From Cyanoderma ruficeps (Eukaryota > Chordata > Aves > Passeriformes > Timaliidae): DNA of 64,000 nt. The translations under genes and the position numbers were made by a program. The notes beneath the pieces were generated by a model that saw nothing but the letters and a program-made list of their open reading frames with translations, ran no database searches and was not told the origin of the DNA. The DNA lies in NCBI GenBank assembly GCA_008694505.1, contig VZDJ01000219.1, positions 11,460,350 through 11,524,349 on the forward strand. Reading direction: 5' to 3'. Positions 12,651 to 23,245 of this stretch are shown here, one piece after another (the first letter of the stretch is position 1; each line of letters begins with the position of its first letter).

Positions 12651-14690
12651 CCAAAAAAATAGGAAAAGAGAAAAAAGGAACCTTATTAAGATTTCCTTTT
12701 CCATTTATCTACTTTTTTTTTTTTCTTTCGTGTAGTCCTTTTTTCCCCACTCTTCCTTTCTTTTTACTGTTTTCTTAAGCAAGAAACAGGGAAACAGACA
12801 AAAGTAGCTGTCTAGCCTGGAATACTGCAGCAAACTCCTCCATTCCAGCCTGTGATGTTACATAGAAAACAGTTGATTTAGTCCATTGACTTAGGAAAAA
12901 AAAATGCTACCTGCATATGCTAAATATTGAACCAAGTTGTGAAAGTAGGAAGATCAGAACACCTGTAACTTAGTCTTTACATGATCTACAGTCAAAGTAT
13001 ATTATTTATTCTTTTCTTAGCTAGCAATTTCACAGTCTGCCTGAGACCACTTTCCATCCCTATGGCTCAATTCTGAATGCACTTGGACTGAGTTGCCCAC
13101 CAGCCTTTTTTCCTGTTGGCTCACGTTGCTTTTCAGTAGCTGCACTGTAACAAACCCTCCAAGGTCTTCTTCAGCTTCCAAAAAGTCACTATCCCCCAAC
13201 TGCACTGATATATTAATGATTTTAACAGGGTTCTACCTGAAAAAGGTCCACTCTTGGAAGCCCCAGGCATCAGAGCCAGCTTTTCTCTGCTGAGAGAGAA
13301 GTCCAAGTAGGTGCACACTCAAAGGCAGGGAAACAGAGGTGCAGAACTGAGAGGAAGGTTCAGCTTTATTCTCAGCTGCAGGGAAAGTGGTTAGGAGCAT
13401 CCAACAACAATTAAAGCAAAATCTCCATGTGAACAGATTTTTGGCTGTATTTTTTATATGGTGATGATATGGATATATTATTTAAGTGCTGACAGTATGT
13501 TCAGTCTCTCAAAAGCCCCAACAGAAGATGCATCCACAAAGAGCTTGAAACTGCCTGAACTGCACTCCCTGGACTGCAGAATTTGGTGTGATGGTTACTG
13601 AGGGTTGTGTTTCAGGTCAACACATCAGTATTGTGTGGCTGGAAGGACTGGACAATGTTTTAAATCACACAAGCATTTTTCACACGAGGATTTCGGTTTG
13701 TCTGTTGGATTTATCCTGAGGACTTTCAGGATGTTGTGAGCAGGGCAGCCCAAATGGCAGGTCATTAGCTCCGTAAATCCATGTGTTATTGTGGGCAGTG
13801 TGGAGAGATGTGTATGGATGGGTTTGCAGTTCAAGAAGGCATCACAAGGATTAAGGATCAGAGCACAGCGCGCTTGGGAGCAAAGCAACACATGTGGCCA
13901 CTTTGACACTGAATTCCTCTCCTGTCATTGCATGAAGGCAAACCCCAAACATTATTTTTCAGCAGCTGTTTTTACACGCTCTGGCTGACACATCTGAATC
14001 TGTGTTTCTGTAGTTCCTGAATGTGTGCTAGTGATGTGTTGCACACCCGGGGAGGCACAGACTCACCGAGGTCATCCCTGGGTGCCAGCCATCCTCTCTT
14101 CCTCCTCAGCTCCTTCACTCACAAGGTGTTTTTCCCTCTTGCAGCTTGTGGGTGTGAACATTAATTTGGGGACTTCGGGTAGGGCAGCTGGATTCCAATT
14201 CTCTTGAAATCAATGAAAATATCTTGGGCGAAAGAAAGTCAGATTCTTCAGGCTCGAAGAAGGAAAATGGCAATAAATATGCAACAGCCTCATTGAGGTA
14301 AAGCTTGGTGATGTAAAATACTGAGAGAAACGCTCTGAAGGGGCTGCCATAGTGAGGGTGAAGTGTTGTTTTCCAGTACACCCTCAAAGATGCAGGATCA
14401 TAAAAGGAGCTCCTGCAACACCCCTGGGGCCCCTGTGAAATTCCCATTGACCTGCAGTGAGATCCCCACCTGCCCTTCTCTGAATGCAGGAGGAAAGTTA
14501 AGTGGTCCTTTAAAATTTAAAATTTCGGAGTCTTGGTTTGTTCCCTGCTTGTAAGAAGAGGCAAAAACTCTTTGCACCAGCCTCCCCTGTGTCTGCCTGG
14601 ACTGAGATTTGCTGTGCTTGAGAAAAAGGGGAATATTCCCATGTATCCATTCCTTCTCCTCCTTTGTCACTATCTAACATTTTGCCCTAA
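12651..14690. other. Non-coding spacer with pyrimidine tract
   Basis: A 12-base T run lies at 12713-12724, inside a pyrimidine-rich stretch that continues to about 12775. Short frames on both strands have no recognisable product. A splice-acceptor-like TTTTTCCCTCTTGCAG ends at 14144, but no exon-like open frame follows it. Confidence 0.6.
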
Positions 14691-14960
14691 CTTGTAATAC
14701 TCAGCAGGGACCAATTACATTATTCCAACATAGACATTTTCCATTAAATGCCTTTACAAGCTTTTCTTATTCTCTGCATCGACATTCTGACTTTATATCA
14801 AATTTCAGCTCCTTGCAAGTAAAGAAATAGAGTCTGGATGTGCAAATAATCCTGTTTGCATAGAAATGTGTATATTGTAGGCAAATATTTGTCTTTCCAA
14901 GGTATCCTTTTATATGGACCAGATTCCTGCTTTTCAGGTGCTCCTTCCTCAAGGCCATGA
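14691..14960. promoter_or_regulatory. Possible conserved non-coding element
   Basis: This repeat-free AT-rich block holds CCAATTACATTATT near 14710, an octamer-half TTTGCATAG near 14856 and GCAAATATTTGTC near 14881. It has the look of regulatory DNA. I cannot demonstrate conservation. Confidence 0.28.
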
Positions 14961-15034
14961 AACACTTAATGTTTATCTTTCTGTGTTTTCCAGTGCATTT
15001 TCCTGCAGTTAATTTTCATACTTCACTTACTGCT

Positions 15035-15235
15035 TCTCAAGAGGTACTTAGCCTGCTCCTAACCAAACTACTGCCGTTAAACCATGACAATATTCACTAC
15101 TTTTTTTACTTTGGAGACTGGAAATTACATATTGCACCGAGTTCTCCAAAACTAGCTCAGAAGTGTGACCTCGAGACGCATTTTCAGAAGTGCTCCAGTG
15201 CCGCTGTTTCTTTCTAGTACAAGCTCCAAACCTTT
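15035..15235. promoter_or_regulatory. Possible conserved non-coding element
   Basis: This is a repeat-free block with several CpGs in an otherwise CpG-poor area (GCCGTTAA, CACCGAG, CCTCGAGACGC). Retained CpGs can mark constrained sequence. There is no coding frame. Confidence 0.25.
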
Positions 15236-16080
15236 TTGAATTGCTTCAAGATTTTATTTCTCAGAAGAGAGATTTCTCAGTTTGGAGTTAAAGCACTTCC
15301 CCCATACTTCTTCTGGATATTTTAATAAGATCTTGTTCATGTGAGCAGCTGTCATGCAACAGGTCACAGAGGAGGGCGAGAGGCACTGAGCAGCTCCCCC
15401 TGTCCATGAATATGTGGGGAACAAAGGCAAGAGGGGACTGTGAGAGGAGCTCTGACCTTACAGTGAGCCCATTATTAGGGCAAGCCAGGAGTGCTCTGGA
15501 ATTCCAGGCACTTGGGAGTCTCCACTGCCCAGCGTGGACAAACCACTGGTCACCTGAGAGCTGGCAGTCCCCTAGATCAGGCTCAGAGATGCTCCATGAA
15601 GGCTTTTCCCAGATCAAACTGAAGTCCTAGAGGGAAAGCCCCCAGCTGAAGATGTTTCCCCCCACCTTTTCCTTTTTGATTCTTCCTGCTGCCTCTGCAG
15701 CCCGGGGTGGCCCTAAGTGTCTTTTGGAAGGATGAGGACATCCTCCAAGTGCGACAGAGACTGAAATAATTAACATTTCATGCAAGTTCACTGAAAGCCA
15801 GGGTTCTCTTTTATTGTTGACCCACCAAAGAGTCTGGTTAAGGCTTTTTGTGACCGAGCCTTTGTGACATCTCAATCTATTAAAGACAAGTTGTAATTTT
15901 AATTACATCTAGTTTTAACAGGGAGGCACCCATAAACTGTCAAATACACACATAAATAGTGATGATGACTCAGTTGTAAAGATGTTATATGATCTTTTCT
16001 CTTGGAGACACCAGTTAACTTTCATGAAGTGTGGGGGATTTTTTGCAGAAAATCTGAATTATTCATAGGCTCTCTATGGG
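15236..16080. other. Non-coding spacer
   Basis: Frames at 15288-15617 (minus, 109 codons) and 15627-15875 (minus) match no family. The only notable site is the homeodomain-type palindrome at 15892-15907, listed separately. Confidence 0.65.
15892..15907. promoter_or_regulatory. Homeodomain-type palindrome TGTAATT-TT-AATTACA
   Basis: Perfect 7-base arms are separated by two T bases. Each arm has a TAAT/ATTA core, the spacing expected for homeodomain dimers. Biological use is inferred. Confidence 0.45.
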
Positions 16081-16082
16081 AT

Positions 16083-16320
16083 CATAGGAATTGCCATGGT
16101 GGATCAGATTGCTTGTCCGTCTGGTTCAGTAACCTGTCTCTCACAGTGAGGAGTACAAGACAAGACATTTCAGAGAAGGATCCAAGGAACCTCAGGGACA
16201 GCAGCCATGGGATGACCTGCCTGTGGGGAAAATCTCTTCCTCCCTGCCTTCCCCCCTGGCAGCTGGTGGGTTGTATTTGCCCTGCGGCAGGCTGGCTCGT
16301 ATCACGTATTCAGATTTAAT
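16083..16320 (-). mobile_element. Ancient CR1/L3-like LINE tail relic
   Basis: The stretch follows a track known from old LINE tails shared by turtles, crocodilians and birds: ATAGGAATTGCCATG, GGATCAGATTGCTTGTCC, CAGTAACCTGTCTCTCACAG, then GGGATGACCTGCC and a GGGAAAATCTCTTCC segment. By analogy with CR1 the 3' end is at the left, so the element is probably on the minus strand. It is heavily mutated with no coding remnant. The family name is from memory and should be confirmed with a repeat library. Confidence 0.6.
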
Positions 16321-16337
16321 CCCATTATTTTTATTTG

Positions 16338-16436
16338 TTATTTGGATTGCAGCAGTTTCTAGAGGAAGTCAGCTGGGTCAGGTCCCCTGGTTGTAGGCAC
16401 TGTACAAACACAGGGAAAATGACAGTCCTTGCATAA
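16338..16436. mobile_element. Ancient amniote CORE-SINE/MIR1-type relic
   Basis: The signature is TAGGCACTGTACAAACACAG at 16395-16414, followed by GACAGTCCTTGC, with GCAGCAGTTTCTAGAGG upstream. This matches an old SINE-like repeat common in turtle and crocodilian genomes and rare in birds. It sits directly beside the LINE relic at 16083-16320. The orientation name is uncertain. Confidence 0.55.
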
Positions 16437-17434
16437 TGCCATTGTAGCTGCTCTCATTACCCACCTTGTCATCTCTACATATTCATCGTTTAGGATTCCT
16501 CTGGAGTTGCTTCAGCAGCTCAGAGAAATTCATCTTGCTGTTGGTCTAGGACTCCTTAAGCCCTGATGGGGTTTTGTTTGTACACCACTGGTTACAGATT
16601 TCCTTACAGAAAGTGCAGCAGAAGAAGCAGAGCATCGGTGGTTGAAGTGCTTTGGTGCTTCTGAAAGTTTATTAGTCTCAATTAAAGTAGAAGGAAAACT
16701 CCTGACCCCCAAGGCTGTGTTGACATTCACTCTCTCCAGGAGCTTCTTTTCTTCTCTGGAACATGTGCTGAATTCTAAAGCTGAAGTGGTATTTGCTGCA
16801 ATACCCCACGCTTCCAGCTCTCCTCACATTAAGACATTAAACTTTCCGCTCAGTTTTTTGTTGTTTTATTACTACAGCTCCTTTTGCACAAAACTTATAA
16901 CCTTATTCCAAATCTACTGTTTGATATCTTTATGACACTATCTAGGAGAAGATACTTTAGCTTTTTGTATCTACCAGCACTGTCCAAGTATTCTGCAAAA
17001 GAACCCGAATGGAGGGCTCTGAAAATCCATTAGGAAATTGTCCGCAGGCAAAACTTTGTGAGAAGGCAACAGTTCTACCGCACTGCCAATTCCTTCAAGG
17101 AAAATCACCCTTCCTAAGGGTGTGTGCATCCATTTCCAGACTAGGGAGGGAAGTGGACTTTGGTTGGGTTTTGGCTTGGTTCTGTTTCATTGTGGTGTTG
17201 TTAAATATTAGTGCAGAGAGCTGGTGAGGCTGTCCTCCGCCTTCTCACTCTCATTACCTCTTTTGAAAATGGTGAGCATTTGCACACCTTGATTACCTAC
17301 CTGATTTTCAATTCAGTTATCAAAAGAAAGAAATTAGGCGCGGAACTTCAAATCATAACCAGAACAAACAAGCACAATATTTTAGATATGATTTGGGAGG
17401 AAGAGGGATAGAAATGAAGTCTGAGAGACACAGT
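16437..17434. other. Non-coding spacer
   Basis: No gene or recognised repeat. A 97-codon frame at 16642-16935 has no family resemblance. Confidence 0.65.
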
Positions 17435-17459
17435 GAATTTTACAGTGACTGTAAAATTC
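17435..17459. repeat. 25-base near-perfect palindrome
   Basis: Arms GAATTTTACAGT (17435-17446) and ACTGTAAAATTC (17448-17459) are exact reverse complements around one G. A 12-base perfect arm with a single-base centre is uncommon outside transposon ends or dimer sites. No flanking terminal repeats or target-site duplication were recognised. Confidence 0.9.
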
Positions 17460-19855
17460 CCTTTCAAAGCAAAAGGGGGAAGTAAAGAAGTCTTTCTTCA
17501 AGCCCAGTGGAGCTTTTCCCCCCACATGAAATTTCAGCAGATTCTGAGCTTGGAGCGCACAGACAGCAAATGATTATTTTATAGGTTTTCTCATTAAATG
17601 ACGTGTATCTCCACAGCTTGTCAGAGCAATTAGAGTAACAAATAAGACGGCTGAAGACCCCTTGATGTTGAAACAAAAGGTTGGCATGATGCTCAGGGAG
17701 CAGCTCTGGAGTGTGTCCCCTGGGGCTCCCTCAGGAGCGTGTGTGGATGCTCAGGATGAGCAGTGTGGGCACGGCTTCCCCGAGATAATGTGGGCAGGGG
17801 AACGTGCACTTCTGCTCAATTCTTGCTCTTCAGGTCAGCCTGAACCTGGGCAGAATAATGGCTCAAGCCTTCTGCACCAAGTGGCTGTGTCCAGCCTCAC
17901 TCACTCTCACGAGAGAAGGGGCTGCAGGGTAGAGGAAAAATTGGTGTTGCTGATGGGCCTGGGACACTCTGTGTCGGGACAGACATAACAAAACCTTTAT
18001 TTGCTCTAAAAGACTTGCTCTCTGTTTGCATTTGTATTTCATTTCTGCCTGCTTATTTTCAGGCACTGTTCTATTTATATGCACATCTTTTGGGAAGGAG
18101 AAAATTGCTTTACTTGGACCTTTCAATCATGATCTTTTCCATATGGGTTGATGTTTGCAATTTTCCAAGTGCAGGTAACTCCTCCTGCAACAGCCAGAAC
18201 TTCTGTGTGATGGCATTTCTGCCCTGAGGAGAGATCCAAAGGTCTGCTGCAAACATTGGCCAAGCACAGCCTTCAGTAGCCTCTCCTTTTGTCCTCTGGA
18301 ACAACTGACTGGCACACTAAATTTACTATGTTGGGTGTTCCTAATGGGTCCCATGCTTGCGGATTGCCTGGTTGATGTAGAACAGAAATTTCTGCACTGT
18401 GATCTAAGAATTAGCACTATTTATTTGTACTCTGCAGCAGCCTCGGCCCTGGGCTAAATTCAAGGTCCTGCTGTGATAAGGGCCAGGCAAGCACAGTGTC
18501 AGCCTGAGTTGCCCCAAGGATCTGCAGCCAAAGGGAGAAGATGGAGCCAGGGCTGGAGGAAGGCTTGCCGGTGGTCTTGAGAGCACTTGCTGGAGTTCCT
18601 CAAACCTGATTGATCACCCAGTGCTGGCAGGCCTCCTCCTTTCCAGCTGGTAAATGTCATTAAAAGACAGCTATAAATACATTAAATACTTTCCTAATAT
18701 TACTTTTCCATGTGATGTGCTGCTGCTGTTGCTGCAGGGAAGCTGATCAAGAATGTGAGAGGAGGTGATCTCTGCAGCTGTGGGAAGGAGGGGGGATGCC
18801 CAGCCCAGCCCCAGCATTCAGCCCTGATCCACACAGAGCAATAACCTGTGAAGGCAGAGAATTAGTGAAGGAACATTTGCCTGTTGGTTACTACTCATTG
18901 ATTACCCAAGACAAAAAAAAAAAATAAACCCAAACCTTGGCTTTGGGTCTTTGCTCAGCAAATTATGTCATTCTTGTTCACAAAAGGGAGAGCTTGCAGT
19001 ACGGTTTCTAAATTAAAGCTGGTGTTTCAAAATTAAAAGCAGACAGGGCAGATGTGCCTAGGAGAAATTTATATCCATATCTTTGGGGAATCGACTAATC
19101 GCTCTGCCAGGACTTCAAATCAGCCTTTCCTATGTAGGACTTGATTGCACCACACCTATACAAGCCACACTGGATAACGTGGAATTAAACTGTTACCAGA
19201 TATTTCCTTAACTTTGCCATGTGAAAAATGAGGGCAAATGTTGATGAAACCCAGAAATTCCAGGGCTCCAACAACATGATTCAATATTACTCAAGATGAT
19301 TTTACAAAGAAAGAGAGAGTTCAGAGTCCAAGCGATCATCTCGAGCTTAATAGGCAGACATGTAAGATACTAAAAGATTGATTAGAACCATCTGAAACTG
19401 GAACATGTAGCATTACTGATAATTCCTGCAGAGATATTGCAAGGCAGACACACTTGTTTTGGATACCAGGTACATTACAGTGACACTACATTGTTTCGCA
19501 GTAAAACTTGGCCAGAGAAGGTCAAAGAAAAGTCATTCTTCTCCTCCTTTACCCCAAAAGACTCATTTTCTGCAAGATGATAAAAATGAGAATCTGCTCT
19601 CAGTTTGCAGAGTTCAGAATGGACTCATTTGCTGTTCCTGTTATATTTTCCCATGTTTTCCCCTTTAAGAATTGCCTAATCCAATTTAGGGTTCATTAGT
19701 GAATTGGGATATAAGGATGATAAAAATATTAATAAAATCTGAAACATTCACTAAAATAGAATTTTTTAATAAGGTCAAATATATTTGGAAAATGTTTAAC
19801 TTTCTATAAATGTCATGTTATATTCTAAGAAAGAAATTACTTTTTCAAACCTTTG
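17460..19855. other. Non-coding spacer
   Basis: GC-richer patches at 17690-17960 and 18420-18590 give open frames of 60-108 codons on both strands with no recognisable product. A 12-base A run lies at 18913-18924, followed by TAAACC. No repeats recognised. Confidence 0.65.
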
Positions 19856-20360
19856 CCAAGACCCTTGCCTGGCTTATATATCACCGTGTAACCATATAAA
19901 TAAAAATAGAGTAAATAATAGGTAGGTGTACGTTTGTTGGCTTCTGATGTTTGACTTCAACTCCTCTTGCTGTAGGTGGCTGCTGATTGGAAATGGTGGG
20001 ACTCTGAAGTACCTCATGGTTAATTTTCAGGTCTGATCTATAATTCCTGCAAAGGATGAGGCTTTGCCCCTCGTTTCGGGCTTGTACTAGATATGCATTC
20101 CATGTTTTATTACCAAAAAAATAAATTACTTTTGTTTCCTATATTTTAAAAATAATTCGGACTGTTATTAAAATCTCTCCTTAAATGTTGTGTAGACTTA
20201 GCTCTCTGTCAAGGTTGACAGAGGTTGAAGAAAAGCACTAATGCATTTTAAACACACCTAAAAGAGCTTCTTTATACAGTAAAGATATCACGGCTTTAAA
20301 GGCAGTTAGCTCAGACCCTTTCTGGGAATCTTTTCTTTCCAATAACATAAAGTTTGGTGA
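19856..20360. promoter_or_regulatory. Possible conserved non-coding stretch
   Basis: This AT-rich, repeat-free region includes a TATATATCACCGTGTAACC segment near 19876, an ATATGCATTCC octamer-like site near 20092 and GATATCACGGC near 20284. Weak evidence, listed because the texture differs from the spacer on each side. Confidence 0.22.
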
Positions 20361-22600
20361 AGTTTCTAACCCTGCGTTTCATGAGAATTTGAATTGTAAA
20401 TCTGTTCCTGCTTCAGGAGTCAGACTAAATAATCCAGCCTTGGGCCTCTGGCCAGTGTGAGTGCTGAGAGGGGAAATGTTACTGTTAAAAGATGAAAAAA
20501 AAAAAAAGGCGGGGGGGAACTATTTCTTTATTATTTTTATTTTATTTTTAAATAGCAGCTGTGTGAATCTGCTGATGGGTTTGGAAAGCTGGAAGGGGCC
20601 CTTGGAGAATGGGTTTTGTGGGCAGCATGCAGGTGGAGAGAGGGGGCTGCGCAGCCCTGTGTGATCCCAGCACCCAAATTCACACAATCACACCCTGCTC
20701 TTGGGCTGCCAGGTTGTTAGATGTGCCTCTGTCCCTTCCATCCCTAGATCTGCACCAGGACCTTTGGCACATGGCAAAAGTCTCCCCAATGTTCTGCCAC
20801 AGAGCAAGCAGCTGTAATTGTTGCCTGTGCCTGGTGACAGCTTCTGGCACTGCCTGGTGCCCCAGATGGGGCTTTTTTTGGCAGGCTGAGGGCTGGCCCT
20901 GCTCCTATTTTTTTTCTGGAGTGTGCAGGTCCCTGTAAACAACCCAGGCTGTATGGGAAGAACCCCTGCCATCCTCTCCAGGGCTTTGGAAGCACAGGGT
21001 CCTGCACTGTGCTGGTGCTTGGTGTGCTCAGAGCAGGGGCAGCAGCCCCAGTCTGGTGTGAGCTCTTTGGGATGCTGCCCACTCCAGCTCCAGTGCAAGG
21101 AGTGCCTGAGCTGCCTGCAGCAGATGTCAGGGTGCTGCAGACAGTGTCCTGTGCCAGTGGAAGGCCGGGGGATGAGCAGCCTCCCTGCCCTCTGTGGCTG
21201 CAGTGGAGACAGCACAGGGATGTGCACATGGCATGGATCACGGGCAGTCTGACCCCACCAGCGAGACCACAGCTCTTCACTGGTACCTTAGGAATGTCCA
21301 TAGGGCTGAGGATGCCCAAAAGTCCTTGAGCCCAGGCAGCAACTGCTCCTCCCTAGGATCAATCTGCTGATGTTGCTGAAGCAGATCCACAGAACTGCAG
21401 CTGGTTTTTGTTTGGTTTGGGTTTGTTTTTTAAGGGCTTTTCATCACCAGGAGAGCTGTCAGTAGGGCTGCTGCGAGCACAGAAGTGCAGTCACCCAGCT
21501 CTCCAGCGTGAGCACTGACTGCTCCTGCTGGCAGCCAGACAGGCTTCAGAAGCCACAGCATGCAAACCCCGGGGCACTGTGCCTCCTGTTTCATCCTTCA
21601 GTCTCGGAGAGGGGAGGCATCCCACTGAAGTCTGATGGGAAGAATGCACATGCCCTTTGAGCAGGCAACAGAGCCCTGCCAGGCCTTGCAGACTGCAGAG
21701 GATGCGGGTTCAACACAGACAGTGGAGCTGGGGGAAAACACCCTTCCCAGACCCCAGCGTGTCTGGAGCACACGGAGCTGGGCACAAAATGGAACTCTCG
21801 TGCCAGACTCAAGGGAAAGTTCATGCACTGGTGACTGTGATGTTGCAAGTCACCCCATGGCCCCTCTACTCCTTCAGCTACAGAGTTGGTTTGGGCAGGT
21901 CTGGTTGGGGGTACCCAGGGCAGAGCACCCCTGCCTGAGGACGCTGTGCCAGCCTGCTCTTGACCTCCACGAAGATCAGGTGGTCGGTCACATCCTGCTC
22001 ATTTATTACCTGAGAGACCTGAAGCATGACATAAATCAAAGCAGCCCTGAGGGAGCCCTAACTTACACTGGGACTGAGACTGTCCCTTGCCTGGGACAGG
22101 ATGCAGGGAGTTTGTAGGCAGCTCCAAGTTTTGTGATCACGCCCTCCATCTCTCGGGGTTGTCTCCAGAATGGAGGGCTTGGACAGCAGAAGGGTGATTT
22201 TAGACTAGAAGAACTACTCCAAATTCATAGAACCCTGCTGTTTTGCTACTTGTGTTAGTTGTTTTTGGATAACAATATTACTTGCCATTGGTCTTCTGGG
22301 AGTGCCACCAACATCATTAATCAAAACCCCACGCTGCTTACTGGTACCGAAGTACCTGCACTGCATCATCAATCATAAATGCAGCCAAGGGTGGCTCTGG
22401 ATACCTAAAGAGAGAGAGAGATAACATGGCGGGGTGAGGGGAAGGAAAAGGAAACAGGCTTAATTATCCAGTGGTCTTTGGTCCATCGCTCACATTGGAA
22501 ACATCTCTACAGCTCTATTTTGGTCGTATCTCCCTTTTAAATCTTTGTAAACAGCAGCAAAGATAGAAGGCTTCAATCCGCTGTGCAGGGTACCCCACTG
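20361..22600. other. GC-richer non-coding region
   Basis: A 12-base A run at 20495-20506 is followed by GGCGGGGGGG. Between 20600 and 21330 several long frames overlap on both strands (two minus-strand frames of 179 and 191 codons, two plus-strand frames of 106-109 codons). Open frames in more than one register of both strands indicate low stop-codon density from GC content, not a gene. The same holds at 21591-22117. A short AG repeat lies near 22410. Confidence 0.6.
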
Positions 22601-23245
22601 CTTCTCGAGCTATTATTTTAATAAGGCCTATTTTACAATTAAGGCACCATGGGCTTTAAATTACATATAAAATAAAATGTGGAAATTGAAGCATTAAGCG
22701 CGTGGCTGCCGTCGGAGGCTGAGCAGCCTCGCATTAAGCAGCTGCCTGTCCTTAAACGGGGAGGCAGAACGGAGAGATCCTGTGCTGTGCGAGGGGAGGA
22801 ACAACAACCCCCGGCCTCTGGGGAAGGCACTGCCTTGGGTATCGCTCGGGGCTGTGATTCCCTTCAGGTCGGGCTGTGTGGGGAACCCACAGAGGTGGGT
22901 TTTTTTGCCCTTTCCCTCCTCCTGCAGCTCCGACGGTGCCGGGCACAGCCCCGCCAAGCCCGGCGGTTTCGGTTCCGCTGCCACAGTCCGCTGCGATGTG
23001 AGGAGCGACTCCCGCTCCAGATGGTTGTAAAGGTTAACGAGGAATTTATGCAGAGCTATATACAAATCAGACTGAATCTTCTGGCTGGGAACAACAAGCC
23101 GCCGACATAAATTCAGTTTTCCGAACATATGTAGCTTGGTCACTAAGGGAAACCGGAGGATGATGGCAAGCTGCTCTGCAGAGCGTCACCTCTCGCTGCC
23201 GCGGTGCCGGGGAAGGAGCAGCAATGCCCGTGGCACTGAAGGGGC
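22601..23245. promoter_or_regulatory. CpG-dense patch with flanking AT-rich elements
   Basis: I count roughly 35 CpG dinucleotides between 22690 and 23240, far above the rest of the window, with clusters such as GCGCGTGG, CCGACGGTGCCGG and GCCGCGGTGCCGG. AT-rich sequence borders it (TTTAAATTACATATAAAAT on the left) and lies within its right part (a TATATAC box at 23058-23064). It could be a small CpG island serving as a promoter, or an unmethylated enhancer. No convincing coding exon or splice pattern is visible; frames on both strands reflect the GC content. Confidence 0.4.

Noticed and set aside
14124..14200. Good-looking splice acceptor ending at 14144
   Set aside because: The sequence after it holds no exon-like frame and no recognisable domain; such pyrimidine-AG strings occur by chance.
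20688..21319. Overlapping minus-strand frames of 179 and 191 codons
   Set aside because: Two different registers are open over the same DNA, and plus-strand frames are open too. GC-rich composition explains this; no domain is visible.
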